NCBI RefSeq assembly: GCF_014633365.1
Contig: NC_068345.1
Span: 13,462,058-13,526,057 of the forward strand
Length of the DNA: 64,000 bases
Origin: Diospyros lotus
Taxonomy: Eukaryota > Streptophyta > Magnoliopsida > Ericales > Ebenaceae
Direction: 5' to 3'
Shown: positions 13,601-25,600 of the stretch, in pieces
Layout: every line of letters begins with the position of its first letter
Numbering within the stretch: position 1 is the stretch's first letter
Position numbers and translations under genes: made by a program
Notes under the pieces: model-generated
Told to the model about the DNA's origin: nothing
The model's input: only the letters and a program-made list of their open reading frames with translations
Databases searched by the model: none

Positions 13601-16600
13601 CCACAGATTACCAGAACTTCCAACACATTGGTTCACTTGGACAAAATGGTAAAAGAACATTAAAATAAACCATTAGCATATAGAATTTTATTATTTGTTT
13701 CAATTATAAAATGCTGTCAATTTCCATTAAAATAAACCTTACTAAATGACGTGGAACCACATCGTCGGCCATGTGATTCACATTATAGGTTTGGTAAATT
13801 TCTGAAAAAAAATAGCAAACTTTTGCTGATTTTTCAAATTAGAATATGTTTTCAACTTTTTCAATGGCCAAATTGAACTTTATTATTTGTTTCAATTATA
13901 GAATGCTGCCATCTTCTATTAAGATAAATCGTTAGCAAACAAAGTGAAGGCTGTCATCTACATTGTAAATTACTGATTTACCACATCATCCAAATGGATT
14001 GGATATCCATTTGATCTTTGGAGTTGCTTCAGAGTCTTCAGAGAGGAAGGGGTCATAATGTTAAGGGATCTAGTCCAAGGGTGATTAATAAGGTCAGTAG
14101 CTATTTCCTTGCAAGAAGGAGATGCTTTGTTAGTTCTTCTTCCCTTCCTACCTATGGTGAAACCTGGCGCTCGTTAGAGAGAGCCCCTCAATCTCTTGTA
14201 CAAAGTGCTAGAAATAATTCTTATTACTTGCCAAAACTTTAACAAGCTAGAGGGTATTTATAATAACCCTAACACAACTAATTAGGAAGCTCTAACTTAT
14301 TAAGGAAATAAACTAAAAAAGGAAACTAAGTAGTCCTTTTTAGTTTTAGGATGCCTCTGATACACACGGTTGATTGGCTGCTTTGCCGGCTTTGATCCTG
14401 TAAAGCTCATAACATCACTTCCCAAGTGAGAAATGTGCTTTTCCTCAAGCACAAAGGAAAATTGGTCATCAAAATATCCTCATGTTCCCATGAAGCCTCG
14501 GCTAGACACAATCCCATCCAATGCACCAAATACTCTTGTCATGACCCAAGAATCTATAGAGGGCAATATAGTAATAGGTTAATAATAGTTGTTAGAAGAT
14601 ATTTTAGATATTTTAGCAAGTGGTTAGAAGCACATAGGAGCATGTGCTAGACTGTTAGAAGGCAAATAGGCCTATAAAAGGTTGTTGTAATGGTTTGTTT
14701 CCTTATCCAGAATTAATGAATTGAATACTATTTTCTCTCTAAATCCACTCTTTCTCTCTCGTTCTTCTTCCTCTTTCTTCTATTCTTCTATTTCTCCCTC
14801 TCTTTCTCTTAATATCTCTCCCTCCTTCTATTGATTTCCCCCCTCCTTCAATCTGATTTTCTTCCCCATTTCCCCTTTTAATCTATCACGAACCCTAGGT
14901 TCGTGACAATTGGTATCAGAGCAGTCAATCCTTGGCTGTAGGTTTGATTTCAGTGGACGAGACCGGTGAAATAAATTTCAATGATTGAGCTCCAGATCGA
15001 GGAGGCCTCAAGGCGACTACTGTGAGGTGAGCGATTGTTGGTGATTGAGGCAGCTAGGCTTGAGACGATCCAAGTGGTCCAGTGAATCCAACGGAATCGA
15101 AGTCCTAAAGCTGGTTGATCGCGATTGGTGAGGGAGTCCGTCAAATGCGTTCTCGAAAACTCGGGCCTGTCGTTTGCGCATCGTCTGGCGAATTCAAGTA
15201 GCAGTGTCGGTGGGGAGTCAAGTTGCTTAAGGCGAGGACGAGACTCACTTCAGAGACGAGTTTGAAGGACGGTAGCGGAGCCGACATCGGCCATCCAGGC
15301 AAGCTTAGGGAGCGACAGCAGCGGTGCAGGTTGGTCGGATGACTGGAGTGCGTGACTAGAGGGTGACGCGAACGGCCAGGAGGTCGCGATTTGGACATGA
15401 GAGTGTTGTGATGCAATGGGTTGGACTCGGGGGTGTCTCGATACAGTGAGTGTTGCGATTTGGACTCGGGAGTGGGTGTAGCTATTGAACTAACAGTGAG
15501 TTCTGGTGATTTTGGAATCAGAGGCGATTGCAAGTGGGCAGGGATCCTTGGACGGTGATTGGGTTGAGAAGAACCGCCATTAATTTCTAGCGCGACTAGG
15601 CTAATTTGATCCGACAGTGCCTTCGGTGAGCAAGGAAGGCTGTCGATTAAGAATCAGCTGCAAGTGGAGAAGCCGAGCAAAGTAATTTTGGCTGGGAATT
15701 GAAGACGACACAAGCCAGGAGAGTGCCGATGATGATACTGGTTCTTTGTGGCTCTGAAGGTGGCGGAATAGGTCTTGGATCTCGGCTAAGAATCCCAGCA
15801 ATTTCAATAACTGATTCCAGCAAGCTCGTAGCAGCTGGGAGTGTAGTTTTGAAGGCATTCCTAAGCCGATGAACCTCAGCCATTGAGTGACAGAAGCGTG
15901 ACAGAGCAGCGGAAGTGTGGTGGACCTTGTTGAAGAACCGAGCAGTGGATTTTCCGTGTTTTGAGATTTAAGTCGGAAGGAAACAAGGTTGTTCGGAAAT
16001 TAATAGCAAGCAGTCCAGGCTGTCTAGGGTGCATTCACATCGATTATTGGCTGTGATCTCTATTCAAAATTTGAAGGAGACTCCTAGAGCAGTTCGGTGA
16101 TTCTCAATTGCTGCGATTTCGATTGTAATTTTCGACTGACAGTTAAGACGGTTTAGAGGACTCTTGAAGGCCGATCAAGTCACTGTAAGTGTGCAAATTT
16201 TTCTGCTGTTACAATAAACTTGGTCTTGAAGCATAACAGTGGCTGCAATTGCCACTTACTGGATCAATTTTAGAGGTGATTGGGTGAGGCAATTATAGAA
16301 GGAAATCAGGATGGAAGGAGCTGTTGTTTCTTAGCCTATTGCTTTTCCAACCAGTGAGATTTCGGCCAAGAGGAGTAGTGCACAAAGGAGTCCAATGGAA
16401 TCTCAGTTGCAGCAGAAGAATTCTTCCTTTTCAGTTGGAATGGAGCATCAATGGCAACCAAAGAAGGCTGCATTTTCAGTGGGGTGTCCTACTCATGAAG
16501 CTAGGGAAGGCAGTGCATACATTAAGCAAAATGCTTCATTTTCAGTAGGAATGGAGCATCAATGGCAGCCAAAGAAGGCTGCATTTTCAGTTGGCAACAA

Positions 16601-19600
16601 CAAGGAACAGAAGAAGGGGATCAGCCAATTGGACAAAGGAACTAGCGGTGGGTTTGATGAAGAGTGCAAGGAATTTGGCCGTATGTTCCGTGAGAAGTTG
16701 CAGGAGTTTGCGATGATACTAATTAAGAAGTATCATTACAACTTTCCAATAGAATATTTTGATGATTATCACGAAAGTTTTAACAAGGAGGACTTCCTTG
16801 GAGTAGAGCAGCCGAATGAGGAGACAAGAGTACAAATGACCGATTCATTGCCTACTAGAGTCTTTGGGCAGAAAAAGAAGCATTGTGACGGCGGCAACAG
16901 TGACCAGAAAGATGGCTGCAATATTGAGAGTAAATTTGGTGGTGAAAAGCATAATCTCAAGGAAAATTATAATGAACAGATTGATAGGGCAGCCAATGCA
17001 GAGGGATCATCTGATATTGCTGAAAAATAAGTCCAAATAGAGGGGAATTGCAGCCAACAAAAGGGAAAAGAAGTTGCTGAATTACTTGCAGGAAATCAAG
17101 ATATCATAACTGAAACTTCAGTCATCATTAAGGATGTTCCAGGTGATAATCGAGGAGGTCCAAACCAAGAAATGATTGGGGTAGTTAATCAGAAAACAGT
17201 ACTGATGGGAGCCAACAAGAAATTGGGAGACTTGGACATGAATTTGGCCACAACTGCTTTGCAACCAGCCCTGCAACAACAATTGAAGATTGAAGGCTGA
17301 AGGACTGCAAGTTTCAGCTGTTGCTTGTGATCAGAAGCAGCTAAATTCAATGAAGGCCCCAGATGATGATATATTGACTGGATTTGGAATCATATTGGAT
17401 CCTCAATCTATGGGTACAAGCTATCTTAATTTGGTAGCTATCACCAACCCACGGAAAATGGTATGTCGCTCCTTGGAGGAAGATGCAGCTTTGATTGCAC
17501 TGATTATCATTTTTGTTTCAGCTGAGGAGTATCCAAGAACACACAAGAAGCGGCCTAGAAAGGGAATGATTAAAGAAAGAACAACTAAGCTAGAAAAAGT
17601 TGGTATTGGTTGAGGAGCAATGGCTAAATTGTTGTAAATTCTTGGGGACAAGAACTCTCTCAAGGAGGGAGGAATTGTCATGACCCAAGAATCTATAGAG
17701 GGCAATATAGTAATAGGTTAATAATAGTTGTTAGAAGATATTTTAGCAAGTAGTTAGAAGCACATGGGAGCATGTGCTAGAATGTTAGAACGCAAATAGG
17801 CCTATAAAAGGTTGTTGTAATGGTTTGTTTCCTTATCCAGAATTAATGAATTGAATACTATTTTCTCTCTAAATCCACTCTTTCTCTCTCGTTCTTCTTC
17901 CTCCTCCTTCTATTCTTCTATTTCTCCCTCTCTTTCTCTTAATATCTCTCCCTCCTTCTATTGATTTCCCCCCTCCTTCAATCTGATTTTCTTCCCCATT
18001 TCCCCTTTTAATCTATCACGAACCCTAGGTTCGTGACAACTCTTTGCAACCTAAATGAAGACTGGAAATCGAGAACAGCTTGGGGGCTAAATTAAGGCAA
18101 GAGGTGGTAGTGCTGGAGTTACTGTAGGTAGCATACATGGAAACGCTTGAGGCAACAGACTTGAAAAATAGGATGAATGTGGCATATCTTTATGAAGAGC
18201 AAGCCCATAAGTAAGTGACAGACCAAATGTGACGAATCACCTGGAATCACTTGAATAGGATTTTGTAACCCACTGCATACAACTATTTCTTGTGACTTTA
18301 TCATCATCTCAGACCTCGCAAGTAGTTGCTTGAACCTCCTTTGATAATTTGCCACTACACCAATTTGCCTCAACTCAGCTAGTTCACCGAGTCTTCCTTC
18401 CTAAATGGGTGAGGCAAACTATGTTTGAAATTCTTCCTTGAATTTTGCCTATCTTAGCATTGGATTGTCCTCTTTGACCTCATAAACCAAACTTGTGCAT
18501 CCCCTATCAAGTGGAAGGATGCCAATTTTACCTTAACCTCCTCTAGTGTTCGTTAATGTCAGAAAGAAATGCTTGCAATGATTCAACCAGGCTAGCAAGT
18601 CCTCCATGACATCAAAAGATGGGATCTAAAACTTGGAATATCAAGGAATAAATCCTCCTTCGCTACCTGCAAGTTTGGCAGTCTCGTGGTGTGACCATTG
18701 TGCAATGTGGCTCTTTCCTCCTTAGGCCGTTAACTCTGTCTTTATTGTTGAAATCATTGATTCAACATCGCATACTAAGTTTTGGATCTATGCGAACATC
18801 CTCTCTGTCTCGGGAACCTCTACTGCACGATTGTATTCATACTTCATGAAAGATTCAAGGAGTTGACAGAACCCATTGTTGCTCATGGTTGGCTTTGATA
18901 CCAATTTGTTAAGGTATTGAGTCCAAGGGCGATTAATGAGGTCAATAGCTATTCCTTGCAAGAAGGAGATACTTTGTTAGTTCTTCTTCCCTTCCTACCT
19001 ATGGTGAAACTTGGGAATCCTTAGAGAGAACCCCTCAATCTCTTACATAGAGTGCTGGAAATAATTCTTATTACTTGTCTTTAACAAGCTAGAGGGTATT
19101 TATAATAACCTTGACACAAATAATTAGGAAGTTCTAACTTATTAAGGAAATAAACTAAATAAGGAACCTAACTAGTCCTTAGTTTTAGGACGCCTTTGAT
19201 AGACATGGGTGATTAGTTGCTTTGCTGGCTTTGCTCCTGTAAAGCTCATAACACGACATAAAATATATTGTAGAGGCAACACCAAGATAAATAATGGACT
19301 GTCTTGTGGTAAAACATTAAGGAACATATGTCATGTGTTAAGGAAAAGGATAGTCCGTCTAGGTCCAACTTTGTCCCTAAATGTTGCAAACAGCAACTTT
19401 ATAGATACATAACACAGACACACCAAACAGATGTACATGCCCTTTATAAATATGTATAACTATAAATCCTATAAGATATTCTAGAAGTTACATTGACCTT
19501 CCCTTAATCAAAAAAATATTAAGAACTTCATGCAATTTTATAAAACATTAGGGGTATTCTGTAATATAAATTTAACCTCATTGTCACACCCCTAGGGTTG

Positions 19601-22600
19601 AGCTATGGTGTGAAAGGGAATTTGGGAAGATTAATAGAAGAATTTAGAGGGAGATATCAGATGGAAGGAAGAGAAACAGAAAAAAGATGAGAATAATCAA
19701 GAGAAGGGTGAGAAGATAACAGAGAGAGAGAGACCAAAATATCAAATTCATTATTCAACCTATTCCATCCTATAACTGTGGCTTAATATATAGCCTCCAA
19801 CTACACACAAGCACCCATGTGCAGTGTACCCCAAATCCTGATTGCCTATAGCTACAGGACAAATAGTCCTAACAGAAATTAAAAACTAAAATTACAATAG
19901 CTAACCTTGGCATGTGACAATTCCTCCCCCCCCCCCCCCCCCCCTCTCTTCAAATGTTTCTTGTCCCCAAAAAACTTATTACCATCAATCCCTTGTTCCT
20001 TTATCCCACTCCGGCTAGCTCTCCTACTTCGTTGTCTTCCTCTAAACCCTCCATATGTAGCAACTATCTTCTGCATTAGTGGCCCAGACTGATTTTGCCC
20101 CCGCATTTAAAGCATAATCCGAGTCTCCTCCTAGACTCCATAATAGGAGATTTGGTTGTATGAAGATGCTCTTTTCCTTGAGGCCATTGTCCAAGCACTT
20201 TCTCCCACCTCCTAACTAACTGCTCCAGGGATACCCTTCTGTTACAGTTTCATGCTTCTTAACAAATGCTTCCAATGATAATTCATGCAAACGGACTTTC
20301 TCAGTCACTTGTCTTATCGTAGGTTGTAGCATTTTGACCATCGCCCTTAGCTCATCACTTAGTCCACTGGGGAAGCTAGACACAAAATAATGTTCATCCA
20401 ATGTCGAGTGAGCTTGTCTTACTATTAACTTAAGCTCCTCAAACCTTACCAGAAACTTTTCCACTGTGCCTTCCTACTTCAATTTGTTAAATTCTGCCAC
20501 AATATCAGCTAGGTTTCGTTCCTCGAAACAAGCGTAGAATTCCTCTACAAACTCGGGCCATCTCCATTCCGCTCTCACACTCCACCCTTGAAACCAAAAA
20601 TTTGACACATCATTCAAATAGGCAACTATCATGTTTACCTTGTTCCCTTCGGCTATTCGACAATGGAAAAAAAAAACACTCACATCGCCTGACCCACCAT
20701 CGAGGTTTATACCCTTCAAACATCGGGATTTCAAGTCTTAGTGTAGGGGGGATTATTATGGTTCGTCAGGGATCCCCGAAGAGACCCCTTTAGCAACATT
20801 CTCCATTCGTTCATCCACTTCTGGCGAACCCCTTGGTCCGAGAAAAATGGGTCCTGTCGTGGCTTAGGGAGGGAAATCCACTAGCAAACGTGCATTGGGC
20901 TATCAGGAAAACATAGCGAGGGCAAAGCTCAGCTGCTGGCTCAACCCCAAAAACTCTTCCTGGATGTTCCTCTCCATCATTGACACATCTACTCAGATGT
21001 GGTTGATTTCCTCCAGGGTGTATCAGATCCCTACTTCAACCGTTTCTAGCCTTTCGTCTACTTGTTCATGGTTCGCCCAATTCCAAGGCGTCCAACCTCG
21101 ACTCCAACTATTTCATCCGTGTGCCTTCCACCATCCTCTTCTCAATTGCTCACCCCCCCTACCTCCTCCTTCGTTGGTTGGACCCCTAGCCAACCTGATT
21201 GGTCAATATTTCCAATTAGTGGGTGTTTAGTTCGTTTGCCCGGGTTGCTAGATTCATCGCCTTCGGTCCTACCTTCCCTATCAATCAACATCCTCCCCAA
21301 CTCGATCGGCTGATATTTCTAATTGGGTTGGTGTTCAATCCATTCGCTCAGACTGCTGGACTCACCTCGAATCCTTCCTCTGGTTCTGCCTAATCACCAA
21401 TCACGTTCTCAGACCAAAATGGGTCTCCAAAACAAAGGCGTTATGCATTTCTAGTCAAGCTATCCGAACAACAGTAAGTTTGCGCTCAATGGCAAGATAA
21501 TGCTCAACGCAATCGTGATTCTCTTTGTCGTGGTGGTTTTAATGATCATCCTCCACATCAGTGCCCGTTGGTATCTCCTCCACACCCGCCACTGCCAACA
21601 TCTTTGTCGTCTAGGCAGCCGTCATACCCTCCCACAAACTCACGATCACCTCGAAACTTTCGCACTAGTAGTTCGTTCCAGTCACGAAACTCCTAACAAT
21701 CCGCATCACCCTTCGACAGACTTCCACCTACTCATGAACTGTTATGTTGTTGTCTCGAGTATAGGATAAAGTCATTCCTAGAAAATCAGTGAAGGCAGTG
21801 CACATAAATGGCTATTGAAGGTTTAGATAGGAAATTGTATCCCATATGAAATTAGTGAAAGTTATGGGGTTAAACTATAATTATATACAATCTTTGTTAA
21901 GATGTCCACCCTATTCTGTAAATAGAGGGAAAGGGGGTAGCCAGGTGTGGACAAGTTTTTCTCATTTTCTATTGTAACGAGTGTTGTGATCATTCTGAGA
22001 GAAAGGCTAGAAAGAAAGGTAGCTTTGTAATCGTGGGGAACGAGGGTTGTGCGATGATAGGGCTTAATTGTATACATATTTTTATCTTAACCTTGTACTA
22101 TTTTTTCTACATAAATGTGTGTTTATATAGATTTTATATTATTTTAATCTCTTTTTGCACGAACCCAGCAAAGGATATTATTTCGAAAATTTGGGCACAA
22201 AAAGAAAGAAAAAAGAAGATATAATAAAGTAATTAGTAAAGTTAATATTATATTAAATTAATATTATAATATAATTAAAAAATATTTATTTATTTATTAA
22301 TAATTAAATATATATTATAGTACTTTATCTATATATATCATATATTATATTATATATTAAATTATATTATTTATATATATCTATTATATATTATACTAAA
22401 CAAATGGCGTGAATAATATATATCTATTATATATTATTTATCTATTATATTATTTAAATAAGAAAGTGGCAGTGGTGTGGATTGGAGGGGGGCCAGGGCT
22501 GCCAGTGCGTGAATATATATATATATATATTATATTATATTATAATATAAAAGGAGAGAGGAATTGAAGATCTAGAGGGAGGCGCACAATGAAGAATTGC

Positions 22601-25600
22601 GAGAAGCGACAGATTGGAAGCTGGGCGACACAGGAGAAGTCACGCACAGAGACGCCTCACACATCAGCCAAGCCTTACGCACAGAGACGCTTCACACCCC
22701 GCAACAGTTGCACCCAGATCTATTTTAGATCTGGACAGGGAACTTCTTTCTTTTCCATTTAATTTTTAATTTTTTGTTTGTATTTTTATTTTAATAATGT
22801 CTAGTTAAATTATTTTAGCTAAGGTTTGGATGGATTTTAATTTTGAGATTATGTGATTATTTGTTTAGTTTGATTCAAAACCCGATTATTATTTGCATGA
22901 GGATTTATATTGTTGCATTTAATGCTTTAAAAGATTGGTAACTTTTTAATGATTTAATGATTTATGCATGACTGACTAAAGGATTGTTATAAATTAGATT
23001 CATAAGCAATATAAATCACATGCTCGTGTGTGGGAATCGAGGAAGTTTAGTGAGTCAAATTCCCTTCCAAGATTAGAGGTTTCCAAAGAACATAATGATT
23101 ATTTATTTCGTTGATATCTGTTCAGAAATTTGACAATAAAATTGAAATAATAAAGGATTAATATGACTTGAGAGAGCTTATTAATTAATTGAGGGAAATC
23201 CACCATCACATCCAAATAATTATAAAATACTGTAAGTGTATTTTTTGTTTTGAATAGATAATTCCATAACCTAAATTAAATGAAATCTAAACCCTAGTGC
23301 ATTTATTAATTAATTGAGGGAAATCCACCATCACATGCAAATAATTATAAAATACTGTAAGTGTATTTTTGGTTTTGAATAGATAATTCCATAACCTAAA
23401 TTAAATGAAATCTAAACCCTAGTGCATTTATTAATTAATTTTTATCATAAAGAATTCAGTCTTTTCATTTATTTTCCTTTTTATTTATCCGATTAATTAA
23501 TTAGTTCAACTTAGGCTAATTAAAATTGTTTTGGTATTGTGATCTAGTTCTCATGGGATCGGCACCCTTTTCATCACTATATGCATATTTGACTAAGGTA
23601 CACTTGCCCGAATTAATTGTGCATAAATCACACAGCATGCGGTACTCGAGAATAGAAGGGAGGGAACTTCTTGTTGTATTGATCATTTGTTTGAAATAAA
23701 GGAGACTGTTCGCGGGGTGTTTTGATTGCTAGATGTAGGGTTGCAACACTTGCAATCTGAACCAAGATAAATTTCGACTTCTTATGGTTTGGTTTTCTAG
23801 TTTCTATTTAAGTTTTATGAATTCGTTACTTTTTGTTTGTGTTAATATTTCTTTCTGTTGATCCGAGAGTGGGAAAAGGGTTTGAGAGAGAATTGTTCAT
23901 CTAAATCTGCATAAACCAATGTATATATTTCAACAAATTGGTATCAAAGCCTATCCCTAGTATCACGATTTGTCAAGATTTCATCTATTTTGATTCTTGG
24001 TCATAGAATAGTGTCAAATAATGGCTACAAGTAGGTATGACATAGAGAAGTGTGATGGCCAGAATGATTTCGGCCTTTGGAAGATGAGGGCTTTACTGTC
24101 ATGACCCCAAGGATCCCCAAAGATATAGGAAATATAACGGTATTTAGCTTACATGCATTACCATATTTTGTAATTTCCTTTCTTTTTTATGTTATATATA
24201 TATTTGTTTTAGCTATAGGTAATTATTGTCACTATTGTAACTGCACATGGGTGCATGTGCATTGTTGTGAGGCTATATAAGCCACGGCTAGAGAGGATGG
24301 AAGGCTATGTTTTTGATAATTGAAAACTCTAATTTTCCTTCCTCTAAATTCTCTCTCTCTCTCTCGATCTCTCTCCCTCACTTTCTGTGCTTTTGATTTT
24401 CCCTATTCTTCTTTTAAATTCTCCCTTCATTCTTCCAATTTCGAATCCAACCCTAGGTTAAACCCTAGGCACATGACAAATGGTATCAGAGCGATCGTTC
24501 TTCGGCTGTGGTTCATGCAATTTCACTAAATAGATTCTAACAACTCTTGTCGGAATTGATTGAATAGTAATTTGTGGACTCCGGCAAACTTTCTTAAACG
24601 CAACAGAATCCACAGACTTGATTGCTGCAATCGCAGCTCAGTGAGGCAACTACAGAGCAAGTCACAATCCAGTAGCTCCAGCAAGTATACATTGGTTGTT
24701 AGGCGAAGCCAATCCAATGGAAGTTTCTAAGCGGGTGAGCGTCTCTTAGATTGGATTCCGAAGGAGAAGCCAGAGATTGACCACGAATGTGATTTCGATA
24801 ATTCTCAATTCAAACTTTGGAGGCGATTCACAGGAGTTGCAACGAGAGCCCATCGGACTCTCAAGACGTTGATACTTCCGATGTGGTGAATTCCAAAATC
24901 AATAATAAGGCCTCGATTTCTGCAGCTTGTGAAAATTCCAGCTATCCTAGTAGCTGGATCCAAGTCGCTGCGTGGGATAAAGGTAAGCAAACCCAGGCGA
25001 TCTTGGCCGTTGTATCTTAGCGACGATCCTCAACCTCCTTCCACAGTGATTGATCCTCAATTCCAAAGAATCCCGTTAGTTGCAACACAGTCGCTCAAGG
25101 AAGTTGAGCAGCCCGATGATTCCAATGTAAAATTCTAGCAGTCATTGTTCAAATTTCCGCAAGTGCAACAGGAGGCGGCTCTTGGTTGGGTTTCCGACAC
25201 TCCTTAGCGGTTAGTTTCTAATCATTAATAGGCCGTTACTTCCCAATGGCTCTTGGTTCGAATTTTGAGAGGCGAAGCAAACCTGGTGAATTCCATGGTT
25301 GCATCAGAGTTGGAGTAACGTAGCCGGGCAATTAATCCTTAGGTTGGTTTCGATTCGAGTTGAGGGCTACTGAACTAGGAAAATTTTGCAAGATCAGCAA
25401 TGGCAGAAGCAACGCAAATGAAGAGCATTGAGTCCCAGGTGCAGCAATTCCACTCGACAGTCACTAATATGCAGACTCGAGTGGAATTATTGGAGATCAG
25501 ATCCAATCACACCCATGAAGCAATCATAGCAATGGATCAGAAGTTGGATTCATCACGGGGGGGGGGGGGGTTGGAAAGAAGGATGAATGGAATCATAAAT

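Larger units (their letters stand above)
14537..18038 (+). mobile_element. Non-autonomous LTR element N2
   Basis: LTRs of 372 and 363 bases (TGTCATGACCC...GTTCGTGACA) differ by a 9-base repeat unit and about six substitutions by eye, and are flanked by ACTCT on both sides (14532-14536, 18039-18043). The PBS is TGGTATCAGAGC at 14911-14922. The 2.8-kb body has no protease, RT or integrase. Its last bases before the 3' LTR (GAACTCTCTCAAGGAGGGAG) match those of N3, so the two belong to related families. Confidence 0.93.
14059..19253 (-). mobile_element. Deleted chromovirus E, host of N2
   Basis: Related LTRs at 14059-14414 and 18907-19253 (minus: TGTTATGAGC...CCTTAACA) and a minus-strand PBS TGGTATCAAAGCC just inside the right LTR define the element. 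Without N2 the body is only about 1 kb: a gag stretch fused to the integrase C-terminus and a chromodomain. Protease, RT, RNase H and the integrase core are deleted. No clear 5-base duplication is visible. Confidence 0.85.

Noticed and set aside
14059..19258. Target duplication CATAA for element E
   Set aside because: CATAA precedes the left LTR but occurs three bases away from the right LTR end, so it is not a clean duplication.
22544..22740. Possible gene in a GC-richer patch
   Set aside because: No long frame; flanked by LTR-like and AT-rich repeats.
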